Shown here piece by piece: positions 33,661 to 45,411 of a DNA stretch of 64,000 bases. A model generated the notes under the pieces. The model did no database searches and was not told where the DNA came from. It worked only from the letters and a program-made list of their open reading frames with translations. Source of the DNA: Vesta saturnalis (Eukaryota; Arthropoda; Insecta; Coleoptera; Lampyridae); the NCBI GenBank assembly GCA_036346205.1, contig JARFJB010000091.1, forward strand, positions 3,867,501 to 3,931,500, given 5' to 3'. The translations under genes and the position numbers were made by a program. How positions within the stretch are numbered: the first letter of the stretch is position 1; each line of letters opens with the position of its first letter.

Positions 33661-35652
33661 AATCACTCAATCACTCAATCACTCAATCAGCCTATCACTC
33701 TACCACTCTATCACTCTATCACTCTATCACTCTCTCACTCTATCACTCTATCACTCTATCACTCTATCACTCTATCACTCTATCACTCTATCACTCTATC
33801 ACTCTATCACTCTATCACTCTATCACTCTATCACTCTATCACTCTATCACTCTATCACTCTATCACTCTATCACTCTATCACCTATCACTCTAGCACCCT
33901 AGCACCTCCATCACCCATCACTCTGTCACCCACCACCATATCACTCTATCACTCTATCACCCCATCACCATCACTCTATCACTCTATCACTCATCACCAT
34001 CACTCTCACTCATCACTCATCACTCTATCACCCTATCACTCTATCACTCCATCACCATCACTACTCATCACCCATCACCCATCACATCACTCATCACTCA
34101 TCACCCATCCTACCCATCACTCTCATCACTCATCACTCCATCACTCCATCACCTCATCACCTATCACTATCACTCTATCACTCCCCATCACCTCCTATCA
34201 CCATCACCTTCACTCTATCCCATCACCTCCATCACTCTCATCACTCTCATCACTCTCATCACTCTCATCACCACCTCATCACCCATCACCTCTATCACCA
34301 TCACCATCACCATCACCATCACTCACCTATCACCTCATCACATCCACCATCACCATCACTCATCACTCTATCACTCTATCACTCTATCACCATCCATCAC
34401 TCTATCACCCATCACCTATCACTCTATCACTATCACATCACTCATCACCTCATCACTCCATCACTCTATCACTCATCACTCATCACTCCCTATCACTCAC
34501 ATCCATCACCTCCACTATCACTCTATCACTCTATCACTCTATCACTCTATCACTCTATCCTCATCACCATCCTCTATCACTCATCACTCTATCACCCTAT
34601 CACTCATCACTCATCACCATCACTCTATCACCTCATCACCTCTATCACCATCATCATCACTCTATCACTCCATCACCTCATCACCTATCACTCAACTCAC
34701 CTATCACTCATCACTTATCACTCATCCATCACTCTATCACCATCACTCTATCACTCTATCTCTGTCACTCACCACTCATCACCTCTATCACTCTATCACT
34801 CTATCACTCATCCCTCATCACCCATCACTCATCACTCTATCACTCATGCACCCATCACTCACACCATCACCTATCACCTCATCACCCATCACTCATCACC
34901 TCCATCACCCCTCATCACACCTCATCACCTATCACCTCCTATCACCTATCACTGTATCACTCATCACTTCACCTATCACTCTATCACTCTATCACCTCAT
35001 CACTCATCACCTATCACTCTATCACTCATCACTCTATCACTCTACCATCACTCTATCACTCATCACTCTATCACTCTATCACTCATCACTCATCACTCAT
35101 CACTCTATCACTCAGCACTCTAGCACCATCACTCTATCACTCTGTCACTCTACCACTATATCACTCATCACTCTATCACTCATCACTCATCACTCATCCT
35201 CTATCACTCTATCACTCTATCACTCTATCACTCTATCACCTATCACTCATCACTTATCACTATCACTCATCACTCTATCACTCTATCACTCTATCACTCT
35301 ATCACTCTATCACTCTATCACTCTATCACTCTATCACTCTATCACTATCACTCTATCACTCTATCACTCTATCACTCTATCACTCTATCACTCTATCACT
35401 CTATCACTCTATTACTCTATTACTCTATCACTCTACCACTATATCACTCTATCACTTTATCACTCTATCACCTATCACTCTATTGCTCTGTCACTCTACC
35501 ACTCTATCACTCTATCACTCTATCACTCTATCACTCTATCACTCTATCACTCTATCACTCTATCACTCTATCACTCTATCACTCTATCACTCTATCACTC
35601 TATCACTATATCACTATATCACTCTATCATTCTATCACTTTATCACTCACTC
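33661..35652. repeat. TATCACTC satellite/minisatellite array (~2 kb)
   Basis: Tandem 8 bp units TATCACTC fill about 2 kb. Homogeneous blocks (33705-33880, 35275-35640) flank a more degenerate centre with CATCAC, CTCATCAC and CCATCAC variants. Long open frames through it encode only ITLSLYHS-type repeats and are not genes. A short CA/CG-rich tract precedes it at 33578-33630. Confidence 0.95.
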
Positions 35653-35659
35653 ATAGTTA

Positions 35660-35674
35660 TACACACACGCACGG

Positions 35675-35764
<90 letters not shown>

Positions 35765-35788
35765 CACACAGATATCCACACTCGCACG

Positions 35789-35840
<52 letters not shown>

Positions 35841-35868
35841 CACACAAACACGCACACAAACACGCACA
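35660..35868. repeat. (CA)n microsatellite
   Basis: CA dinucleotides with brief interruptions at about 35721 and 35761-35790 directly follow the TATCACTC array. Confidence 0.95.
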
Positions 35869-36099
35869 GTTTAGAAAAAACGTAAAACCTAAAAAGTAGA
35901 CCTTTAATATTGTAGTGCTTTGAAAATCATATATCAAAGACAAATATCACAATCAAATTACAAGTTTGATAAAATTTCACACATATAGCATCAGCGCAAC
36001 ATTGTTACAGTTATAAAGATAAACACAACTAAAATATCTAGACAAGCTAAATGAAGGATCTAGCGTATATTGTTCAACTTCCAGCAATGAAGAATCTCC

Positions 36100-36345
36100 A
36101 TTCCTTCTTTGTTAGTAGGATAGGAAGGGATGGGGTTAGGGTTCTGAGGAGAAAGATACTTCCTCAGAATTCTACTAAATAGCCGCACACGGTGTGCGTA
36201 TACGCAGTGATCATGCCCCTATATGTGTATGACGAAAATCCCATGAAAAAACCTCATACAAGGTGGACGGTAACGGGGATCGAACCCATTACCTCCCAAG
36301 AGTTAAGCAAACTGTGTTACTACAGATCCAAGTAGCTCGGTATAT
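36100..36345 (-). mobile_element. tRNA-derived SINE-like repeat
   Basis: On the minus strand, from about 36340, a tRNA-like head shows A-box-like GAGCTACTTGG, an anticodon loop CTTAACT (AAC, as in valine tRNA) and a strong B box GGGTTCGATCCCC. A body with no protein-coding potential follows, to about 36100. The tRNA-like fold is degenerate. This sequence differs from the tRNA-Glu-derived repeat at 11.7 and 15.4 kb. Confidence 0.55.
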
Positions 36346-36624
36346 CAGCACTTAATATCAACTATATAATGGTATCCATTAAAAACTTGAAAAGTAAGGG
36401 TAAGGTGGGATTAGGTGTGATTTCTTCGCGATGACGCATCTATACTCCCATTGTTTATAGTATTCTACTTGTCTTTAAAAACAAGTTTTTCGGTCAGTAT
36501 GGAAAAATTAAAGTATTACCGGCTCACAACAATTGTGGCAAAAATTATATTAAAAATCATCGTCTATTCTCCATTTTATCTAAGTTCCCTTGCAAATGAC
36601 ACTGATTTATAATTCTGCGCATCA

Positions 36625-36907
36625 ACTTGGATTTATGGCCAAAAGATCAACCGAAACAAATCTTGTTTGCATTACAATAAAAACCATCCAAGCTATGGAC
36701 CAGGATATTATATATATCGACATATATGAATCATTTAAGAAAATCGACTAGTGCTTACTCTGAAATAAGCTTCATTAGATAGGTTTTTGTCAAAGCTTGA
36801 AAGAATTTTTTGCATCGCACCATGGAGACCGACGACAGTGTTTCCTATGATGGGTTTGTATCTGGTCCTTACGTTTCAATGTATGGATCAAATCCTAGAC
36901 CATTACT
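36625..36907 (+). pseudogene. Non-LTR reverse transcriptase fragment, left part
   Basis: The frame reads QLGFMAKRSTETNLVCITIK, then DIIYIDIYESFKKID. These are the second and third reverse transcriptase blocks of a Jockey-like retrotransposon (family pattern QHGF...RST..NL, then D..KAFD). The sequence decays to GSNPRPLL, equivalent to PQGS.LGPLLF, where it is cut by a Penelope-derived insertion at 36908. It resumes at 37571. The catalytic A-motif Asp has diverged (YESF instead of SKAFD). Confidence 0.7.
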
Positions 36908-37570
36908 TTTGGTATGTCTAGGTTTTTTGCTGTGTTTTTCCTAGACCTTGAAGCAAATGCTTTACCAATTATATGTTAAATTTCCACAGCACTAGAATTT
37001 AACATAAGTAGTTGAAATTAAATTGAAATTAAAAATTACAAAGAACGTTCTGCATTGTGCTTTTCATTGTTAATAACACTTCCAATTATTGATAAAGATA
37101 TCTCTTTGTTAGATTTAACTGGGTTATTTTATTTGATGTAATGTTTGGATCTGTGAACGCTTCTATCATTTTAAAATTGAAGTTTTTCACAACTTTACAC
37201 TTACATCATAACTCGATTAAATTTTGTTAAATGTGTTTTTTGGCTGGCAAATTTCATTGTTAGCTTTCACCGTAGAGAGTGTTCTGGTTTGTCATCTTTG
37301 AGGCAGTTTAACAATATTTAATTTTAATGACCTAGTTATTCTTTACTATAATTTTATAGTTGGCTTATACGTTTCTCAAACTGTTATATTAATAGCAGGC
37401 TTATGTTTATGTTTGAATTTTTCAAATTTGACAAAATTGTTTACTACATCTTTAACAATTTTTAACAAACATTACTACTGACGAAGATAACTGTAAGTGT
37501 TATCGAAACGTTTAGATTGTATAATTTAAAGTACACCATTAAAAAATCCCAAAAAAGATAAGTATTTTAT
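36908..37570 (+). mobile_element. Penelope-derived 663 bp insertion with 12 bp target duplication
   Basis: TAGACCATTACT stands at 36896-36907 and again at 37571-37582, and the interrupted reverse transcriptase frame resumes exactly there. The insert lacks coding potential. It shares blocks with the tails of the Penelope-like copies at 14.7-16.4 kb (GCTTT.CCAA, then ACAGCACT) and ends with the same motif as the pair at 61.2 kb. It is a non-coding terminal segment that inserted as a unit. Confidence 0.75.
37472..37525 (+). ncRNA. Hammerhead-like motif in Penelope terminus (diverged)
   Basis: CTGACGA, then GATAAC...GTTATC as stem II, then GAAAC are followed by a possible GTA cleavage site at about 37518-37520. 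Relative to the copy at 61265 it has a 5 bp insertion in the stem III loop and a stem I mismatch, so activity is less likely. Confidence 0.45.
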
Positions 37571-37760
37571 TAGACCATTACTGTTTAACGTGTACATCAG
37601 CGACCTAATTGAAGAACTAGGTAGACATGTCTTGACGTAAGCCAAGGCAGGTCTATCTAGACTTTTCAAACATTACAATCCAGTCTGTATAGTATTAACG
37701 AATGGTGTAAGTTAAGCTAATTAACGTTAAATATGTAGATTTGCATTAACTAACATTATA
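37571..37760 (+). pseudogene. Non-LTR reverse transcriptase fragment, right part
   Basis: This continues the fragment ending at 36907. RPLLFNVYISDLIEELGRHVL follows directly after the target duplication, and a degraded stretch leads to LYSINEWCKLS. These match the family blocks GPLLFN.YI.DL and the region after the YADD box (L..I..WC..N). The YADD box itself is not readable. The sequence decays beyond 37760. Confidence 0.7.
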
Positions 37761-37979
37761 CCAATAATACCCTTACCCTGAATAGAAGCACAAAGATATC
37801 GTTCAAGAGTAAAATTTGGTAGTAAAGTATCATTCTCATACTATATTGAAAATGTTTGTTCAGCCGGAATGGAAATACTATTTGAACTGTAATAGTTATT
37901 ATAAATTGAAAACGCAACCTGTATGTTTATTCTTATCTATATTTATGTTAAATCATAGCATTGCTTAATATATATAATT

Positions 37980-38540
37980 GGTAAAGCGTTTACTTCGAGG
38001 TCTAAGAAACAACACAGCAAAAAACTAGACACACCAACAGTTACAATTAAAATGAGGGCATACCATTTTGTCTTGTTTGAGTTACAAGATGCCAAAACCT
38101 ATTTAATCTGAGATATCTGTAACCGAACATGATAGTAAATTTCTTTGATTAATGCTTCATATTATCAAATTGAAAATTATAATCATTCATATTTAAATGA
38201 ACCGTTGCATTACCTGACCTGATGGTAATACAATTATGTTATCATTCTTTTTAAGGTCTAATAATACGTTTCGTCGATGGAAGGATAAATTACTTTTTCA
38301 AATGGTATTATTTATAGTGTTACACCTCAATTTCCAGCTTTGGTAAGCTCTTCAATAGTGACCTCTGTGAATACTTTTTATCGTTTTCACAACTTTGGAG
38401 TTATATTATAATTTTATTATGTGTTTGTTACACTTCTTTTCGATTGTGACTTTTTTATTGTTAACCTTCGCTAGTTAGAGGGTTTTCTGATTTGTCATTT
38501 TCGAGGCGGTTTAATAATATTTAATCTACTAAAGATAATC
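37980..38540. repeat. Further Penelope tail fragments, mixed orientation
   Basis: The complement of 37980-38035 matches 36915-36975 (GTTTTTTGCTGTGTT, then AGACCT.GAAG). The region 38350-38530 matches 37150-37330 in direct orientation (ending TTTGTCATTTTCGAGGCGGTT against TTTGTCATCTTTGAGGCAGTT). Both lack coding potential. Confidence 0.6.
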
Positions 38541-39077
38541 TGGGCTAAAATAAAATCAGATTCTGTAGTTGGATTTTTTATATTCGTTCCCTATTATAGC
38601 GAACTTATACTTGCGTTTACATATTCCATATATTTATTCGATATATTTTTTTAAAAGTATTTACTATGGACCATATCTACAGTTGTTATGGAGACGTTTA
38701 CATTTGTATATAAATAAAAATATTCGATTACAAACTCGAAAGATAGGTATTTTAATTATAAAAAATTTGGATGTTGCTGATGATTTTTTTCTGCACATAT
38801 CTAAACGACACCGTATGTCTGATCCCAATCCGAAAAAAGTTATTTAAAAGCAGAGTTCTGTATTAACATTTTTTTAAATTACCATAAATATATTCTTAAT
38901 TTACACGTGCATGCTTACAGCTTTTGAAACCTTAATTAATGAATTACGTTCGCCAACACTTAAGTGTGCCTAGAATACTTTTCATAGTCCATGCGTTGTT
39001 TTTTATGAACATTATATATTGCGAACGTTTTATGAAAACATCTTTAAACTTAGATAACTAATAATTTTTTCATGTTT

Positions 39078-39081
39078 CAGG
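39078..39081 (+). promoter_or_regulatory. 3' splice site of the Zic terminal exon
   Basis: A polypyrimidine-rich tract ends in CAG at 39078-39080, and the conserved GEKP linker starts immediately after. Confidence 0.85.
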
Positions 39082-39487
39082 TGAAAAACCGTTTAAGTGT
39101 GAATATGAAGGCTGTGATCGACGATTTGCAAATTCATCAGACAGAAAGAAACATTCACATGTGCATACCTCTGATAAACCTTATAACTGTAGAGTTTCGG
39201 GCTGTGATAAGTCATATACACATCCTTCTTCCCTTCGAAAACATATGAAAGTGCACGGTTGTTCGGGAAGATCGCCGCAACATTATGATAGTGATGGTGA
39301 GGAATCGAACTCTTCATCAGCGGGAAGTATATCAGTAGCGACTAGTCCGCAAATTGGACCTCAAGTGCCGTGTAGTACTGCTCTTAGTGAATGGTATGTG
39401 TGTCAACCAACGCCTGCACCCCCTGATCCATTAGGAGGTTTAGGACATTTTGGACACGTACATCATGGTGCGGCGGCGGCTTACTAA
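39081..39487 (+). CDS. opa: Zic/odd-paired transcription factor, terminal exon
   Basis: The terminal exon of a Zic-family C2H2 zinc finger protein. It begins in the middle of the linker GEKP after the 3' splice site TTTTTTCATGTTTCAG (AG at 39079-39080, phase 1). It encodes two complete fingers. One is FKCEYEGCDRRFANSSDRKKH, ending SHVHTSDKP, and the next is YNCRVSGCDKSYTHPSSLRKH, ending MKVHG. These are the fourth and fifth fingers of the Zic five-finger block, almost residue for residue. A Ser/Pro-rich tail follows, with SEWYVCQ, which resembles the conserved NEWYV C-terminus of Zic proteins, and the frame ends AAAAY-stop at 39485-39487. Zic proteins are nuclear DNA-binding regulators; insect odd-paired controls segmentation. 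Fingers 1-3 must lie on upstream exons, which I cannot find here. The exon is intact. Confidence 0.93.
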
Positions 39488-39613
39488 TGTTAGAAAATCT
39501 AAATTTTATTATAATTTAAATAATTTTAACGTTCCGTGCAATTTTTGAAAATAAAAATTTTTAAATAAACACATTTTGTACTTAACGTAAGTTGAGAATT
39601 GCTTTGCAATAAA
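39488..39613 (+). other. Likely 3' UTR of the Zic gene with AATAAA signals
   Basis: AATAAA occurs at about 39564-39569 and at 39608-39613 after the stop codon. Either could direct polyadenylation. The true transcript end is unknown. Confidence 0.45.
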
Positions 39614-41497
39614 TTGTATTTCGTTGATATTAAATGTACTTATGTTGGTTTATGTAAATCAGATGATAGTGGCGATTGTACACTTCCACAATGGTATTCA
39701 GTTTTCTAATTCTATTCAAAAACACGTTTTCGTCTTTTTGTTGTCACTATCATTTGAAAGTATACACTAATATAACTCATTTTGTGCCTCTACAAATTCC
39801 TGCTTACTGTAATATATGTTGTACAAATTCTTATTAAGCGACCACGATAATTATCAGGGATCTCTTGTGCTATTGATTGTACATACATTTTTAAAACAGA
39901 TCAGTATTCACATTAATTCGATCGTATAGATACCCATCTCATAAATAGCCGAAATGGCCAATGAATTAATTGTTCTAATTAATATTACCAATCATGTCAC
40001 GACTTTTAATAGTATGCAATTTGTTAATCATAATAAGGCACACAAGTGCCGTACTTTATCAAATTTTCAAGTGATTTGTTAATGAAACCAAAAAGCATTT
40101 CAAAAGGTGAGGTAATAAAATTTTAATAATTTCAAACTAAATAAAATATATAAAATAGAAAGAAAAGATATATACAAACGAGACTTGTCAACTACAGGGT
40201 TCACAAATTATTATGATAAATAAGTTATGGTTGTTGGTTTTTATGATTAAAAATGAGCTAAGTTGTTGCCTGTTTTGGTTCATTAATAATACAATCCTGT
40301 GAGAAACATCTTCAACCTTGGACTGTGTTGTCCAAAATAAAAATTTGTAAATATCTCTTAAGGCATACCAACGCTTTGGTTATATTTCAAGTCAATTTTA
40401 AAATAGCCTCGTTATTAATGTTTTCAATATTTATTTACATAAAAGTAAAACACAAGATTCTTACTACAATCACATTCATAATAAGCGCCTTTGAGCAAAA
40501 CTGAAAGATAATAGCACTGATCATATTAATATGTTATACATTGTGTGATATAAAATTTTAATATAAAAGTTGTAGAAAAAAGCGTATTGTATAATACTTA
40601 TATGTACGTATATGTATACTGCAGTGTATTATATGTTTTCACGAATAAAAAAAATTATATTTATCGAATTAATATGTTGTCTTTTTTAATAGCCGCATAT
40701 TTTTGCTTTCAGATTTATAGTGGGTCGAATTTGAATATTTATGAAGGAACTTGTTTCTTACTTTTTAGCTGTCTCATTCTAGACATATTTTCATGTGTTT
40801 AAAATGTTAAGAATGTGTGCTGGATTTTAAACGATATTAATAACATTTTTTTCCTAGCTTTTTTGTTAGAGAAGAATGAGGAATCCCTTTCTAGATATAC
40901 ATTCCTTCTTTACTACCCATTTCAACTTCATTTTTTAAATATACCTATTTCATTAAAAAACACATGTTAAAATCAAGAAAGTGAGATTGTATCTTTTTAA
41001 TATTTAATTAAAGCATATTTTCTCATACATATTAAAAATTAAGGAATTCCATTCAAGTGCAAATCATGATTAAAATTATTTATGGTAAATTTATATTCAC
41101 AAATTACCTTTTAATAATATGTGCTAACATAGATATTAAGCTGATTGACACTTTTTATTCCAATAAAACATAATTCAATTTAAATAACTAATTCCTTTTC
41201 TTATTTTTAATAACATTAAAGTATTGTTAAGTTACCATAGATATTAGGAATAAAAAGTACGACAGACGAACGTCAGGACGCCACTTTAGTGGACAGTTTA
41301 AGGCCATATCTTTTTAATATACAGCAACCAAAAACTTGACGACTTTAATTAAATAAAACAGTAAATTGAAGGAAGTCTGCTAACAAAGACGACTGTTCAG
41401 GTCATTATGATAATTACCATAACCGTCATTGTATTCACAACAGTTAACGACAACCACTGACATCTATGACTACTTCGATTATATTAACCCTTGTGTA
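39614..41497. other. No gene seen
   Basis: AT-rich sequence downstream of the Zic exon, with no motif, RNA or transposon end recognised. Confidence 0.5.
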
Positions 41498-42738
41498 CGA
41501 GGGGTCGTTCTTATATTCCCGGACTAGGCAATTTACAATATTAAAGTAATTTTTCATTTTATTGATTTTAAATCACGTATGCCATGGTAACGTGTTTGAC
41601 AATTTACAAAACAATTGCAGCATTATTAGTTCTAGTACCTGTCAGTTTGTGTAGTAACGTTTCAAAATGGACAAACTTGAATATCGAGCTGTTATAAAGT
41701 TTCTTACAAAACAAGGCAAATCTACAAAAGTTATTCGTGAATAAATGTTGATTGTATACGGGGATAATTGGTCAAAATTGTTTAAACATGGTCGAGAATC
41801 ACTAGATGATGATCCCCGTCTAGGTCGGTCTGTTGACATGATCATTTCGTATGTTATTGAAAAAACCAAGTGTTTGGTATTGGAAGGTGCAAGATTAAAG
41901 AAGCGACAATTAGCGTCTTTATTAGGAGTTTCAGAAACCACAGTTTTCAGAATTTTACACGATTACCTTGTCATGATAATGGTCAGTGCGAGATGGGTTC
42001 AACGAATGCTTACGCCGTTTAAAATGCTTACTCGAATGGATAAGTGTGAAGAATTTTGGGCGCTTTGTGGGGACGAATCAGACTTAATTATCAATCGACT
42101 TATCACCGGAGATCAAACTTGGGTCCGTCATTTTGATTTTGAGTCGAAACAAGAGTCGATGCAGTGGCATATTAGGGGTTCTAGTCTTCCCAAAAGGTTT
42201 AAAGTCAACCCTTCTGCATGAAAAATAACGGCAACGGTTTTTTGGGATTGCCAAGGAATTTTAATGATTGATTATCTGAAGAAGGGCGGTACAATCACAG
42301 AAGAGTATTATGCAAACTTAATGCATCGCCTCAGAGACATTATTAAAGTGAAAAGACGCGGAAAACTAAAGCGAAGTGTCCTGCTGCTTCATAATAATGC
42401 ACCAGCCCATAAGTCAAGACTTTCAATAGCTGCCGTTGCTAAGTGTGGCTTTGTAGAAATTGATCATCCACCTTATAGTCCAGATTTAGTCCCCAGTGAC
42501 TATTTTTTGTTTCCAGATCTCAAAAGAACACTAAGGGGAAGAAAATTTAGAGACGGTTATGAACTTATAGCGGCTGTTGAACGCCATTTTGCGAGCAAAC
42601 CAAAAGAATATTTTTGTAATGGGTTAAAGATGTTATTGAAACGATGTAATACATGTATTGAAAAGCAAGGGACCTATATTGAAAAATAAATTTCTGTTGT
42701 TATCATGCTTAGTCCGAGAATATAAAAACGACCCCTCG
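41498..42738 (+). mobile_element. Mariner element with intact ends
   Basis: Ends CGAGGGGTCGTT and its complement are flanked by TA on both sides (41496-41497 and 42739-42740). The element is 1241 bp long, nearly the standard mariner length. The transposase inside is nearly full length but mutated. Confidence 0.92.
41667..42689 (+). pseudogene. Mariner (D34D) transposase with two stops and a catalytic Asp to Asn change
   Basis: The start codon at 41667 opens MDKLEYRAVIKFLTKQGK. The helix-turn-helix region follows, with a short in-frame deletion after MLIVYGDNWSK. Next come LITGDQTWVRHFD (first catalytic Asp), VLLLHNNAPAHKS (second, normally HDNAPAH, here Asn), and PYSPDLVPSDYFLFP (third). The C-terminus is intact to 42689. 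Two in-frame stop codons interrupt it, at 41742-41744 and 42219-42221, with no frameshift. The Asn replacement alone would abolish cleavage. The low level of decay and intact ends suggest a relatively young insertion. Confidence 0.9.
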
Positions 42739-42964
42739 TACACTGATAGGTACATCTGTACCTTTTTCAATTTAACCAAGTGTTAGGGTTTTTTCGTTGG
42801 TTTGAATCTTTGAGCTACCATGGCGTCTTAGATTAAGTAAAATAAAGGTCTTATGTCAGAAAAAAATTGATTATGTATAAGAATTTTACCCCTTTTACCC
42901 CTCTAAGGTATCAATTGCGTTCCATCATGGATAGGTACGGGTATACCTTGTTACACGTTATATG

Positions 42965-42967
<3 letters not shown>

Positions 42968-43019
<52 letters not shown>
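42968..43019. repeat. (TA)n microsatellite
   Basis: Uninterrupted AT dinucleotides, about 26 units. Confidence 0.95.
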
Positions 43020-43020
<1 letters not shown>

Positions 43021-43374
43021 TGTGTGTTTCACTTTACATGAAGACACCTAAATAAATTAAATTGTTTATTAATAACGCAATTAGTATAAAACGTTTACCA
43101 GTGATATAGGCCATTATGATTAATATTTTTGTATGAATGGATCTTTTTTGGAGTCCAAATCCGGCCAACTATCATTAAAATAAAAACCAGTGTTTCAAGT
43201 AAAGTCATAGTAGCGATGACGATAGAGCAAAAAAGTATTTAAAAAAGTTGCCGCTATTCACTAAAATACTCCAAATATGAAGTTTCGCTGAAAAATTTTT
43301 GTTTTTAATTTTTCTACATTTTTGTGTAAACTCATTGAAAAAATTATTATCTCAAATATCGAGTGTTCCATGTA

Positions 43375-45376
43375 CAGTGTGTCCCATTTTCGATGATATT
43401 TCTGGGTAAAGACACAAAGTTGCGGTTTTCACAATACCGTGTTACTTGTTTGTGAGAAGAACGCTGGTATAAACAAAATTTTCATAGCCTGCTACACTTT
43501 TGAGATACAGGGTGAAATTGAAAATATTGCATTTTGGGACCCCCTTGTGTCTCCGTTATCCTTTATTGTATGGCAAAGGTAAAAATTGGTTCTTATACAG
43601 TTGTTTACGTAGAATCCAGTAGCGTAGTCGTATTTTTGCTGTAAGCTTTAGGTATTAATAAAACTTATGGTTTTTTTAACGGAAAACTGTATATTTTTCT
43701 TGCCTTTGATTGGAAATTTTGTAAGCTTTACAAAAATATATAGTACATGATGTGTATTTTAAATAATACACCTAAAATATATGATTTCACAAAATTTGCG
43801 TAATAGCATAGTGTATTATATACCATTAGAATTACTAGGTCGTGAGTTAATTATATTAGGATATTACAAACATATAAATTTTTAAAAAGCTAAATAAATT
43901 TTAAGGCAGAATAAAACTGAAAAAACTTAACATAATGTTAACTCGATAGTAACCACTTAATAGACTTTCACCTTAAAATAACTGCTCAAAATGGTTGCCA
44001 ATTTCCCGAACGCAATGTTGACATGCAGTGGTTATTCTTTTTAAAGCATTTAAAATAATTATGGAACACCTTTGCAAGTTTTGAAATGCCGCATTGGTGG
44101 CATTCAGTAGTTCATCTATTCTCCGATGACGGGAACTATGAACCTTATCCTGCAAGTAACCCCATAAGAAAAAGTCTAGCATGGATAGGTCAGGTGACGG
44201 TGGAGATCATATAATTGGTCCATGGCTACCGATCCACTTTTGCGGGAAATAATTGTGTAAAAAAGGTCGAACAATTACAGCATTATGTGCGGGCGCGCCA
44301 TCCTGTTGGAAATGTATCCTGTTAAGATGAGCTAAAGGAACATTGTCTAGTAACATAGGGATAACATCTTGGAAAATTTCAAAATATCTGTTCCCTGTAA
44401 GACTGTCTTCATAAACTTTGTATTCTATTTGCTGCCCCAAAATAAAACAAGCTACGCTAAATCCAAATCGACCCTGTTGCTCTCTTTCGAATAGCACATG
44501 ATGATTTTCTTGGTACCAATGCCTAGTATTATGCCTGTTGAAAATACCAGCACTCGAAATGTAAGCCTCGTCAGACCATATTATAAATCTAGCAAAGTTA
44601 TTACCAATACGAATTTGTTCCAAATACCAGTTGCAAAACAGTAAACGACGTTCTGCATCCCCAGGATGTAAATGGTGAACAATTTTAATATTGTATGGCT
44701 TAAATTTATATTTGGTCAATATTATTTGGACCCGAGTCTTGGGAACACCAATCTCCTGCTCTAGAACTATGCATGATTGTGAAGGCGTTGCCTTTATACA
44801 TGCTAAAATGTTCCTTATACTTTTTTGGTCGGGGTCGTATAAATGATCCCTGTTCTACTAATTTTTTTTTTATTCGAGAAAACATTAAAAGACAAGGTTG
44901 CCTTCTTTCTGGATATCTATAAATCCAAATGATATTTAAATAAAAAATAAATCTACATACGTCAAAAGATCAATAAGTATTCAAACAAACCTGTTGAAAT
45001 ACAGTTGGGAAATCAAATGCAAGAAAAATATACAGGGTGTTCAGTTAAAAAAACCGTTTTATTTTATTTATAGCTAAAATTCACAGCCTACAGCAAAAAT
45101 ACGACTACACCACTGGATTCCACGTAAAAAAACTGTACAAGGACCAATGTTTACCTTTGCCATACATTAAAAAGTATAACGGAGATACAAGGGGGGTTCC
45201 AAAATGCAATATTTTCAATTTCGCCCTGTATCTCAGAAATGTAGCGGGCTATGAAAGTTTTGTTTATACCAGCGTTCTTCTCACAAAAAAGTAGCCCGGT
45301 ATTATGAAAACCGCAACTCTGTGTCTTTACTCGTAAGTGAGATACCCAGAAATATCATCGAAAATGGAACACACTG
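43375..45376 (-). mobile_element. IS630/Tc1-mariner element with ~0.3 kb inverted ends (copy 4)
   Basis: Ends CAGTGTGTCCCATTTTCGATG at 43375 and its near-complement finishing at 45376 are flanked by TA. The inverted ends extend about 300 bp inward and include an internal ACAGGGTGAAATTGAAAATA block. The transposase is on the minus strand. The element lies 35 bp upstream of another DUF4817 ORF on the plus strand, so it probably inserted into that element's leader. Confidence 0.9.
43973..44935 (-). pseudogene. DUF4817-type transposase, nearly complete
   Basis: The minus-strand N-terminal part, near 44900, reads YPERRQPCLLMFSRIKKKL (DUF4817) in one frame. A frameshift follows, then IKATPSQSCIVLEQEIGVPK. 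From 44719 the frame is open: HHLHPGDAERRLLFCNWYLE, IIWSDEAYI (first catalytic Asp), GIFNRHN and HFQQDGAPAHN (second). A single TGA at about 44204, in place of a Trp codon, interrupts it before SPPSPDLSMLDFFLWGYL (third). The C-terminus ends CVREIGNHFEQLF. Only one stop and one frameshift separate it from an open gene, so it is among the least decayed IS630 copies here. Confidence 0.88.
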
Positions 45377-45411
45377 TACAATCAAAATAATTATAAATTG
45401 TTTGATTAGTG

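Noticed and set aside
33661..34300. Regularly spaced CTATCACT units as a possible CRISPR array
   Set aside because: The units are contiguous tandem copies without unique spacers, and the sequence is eukaryotic.
34846..35874. A 342-codon open frame on the plus strand
   Set aside because: It is an 8 bp (then 2 bp) tandem repeat read as ITLSLYHS and HTHTHT. There is no coding content.
38569..38847. A 92-codon frame just upstream of the Zic exon
   Set aside because: The composition is that of AT-rich non-coding DNA (Tyr, Ile, Phe, Lys), with no zinc-finger residues, so it is not an additional Zic exon.
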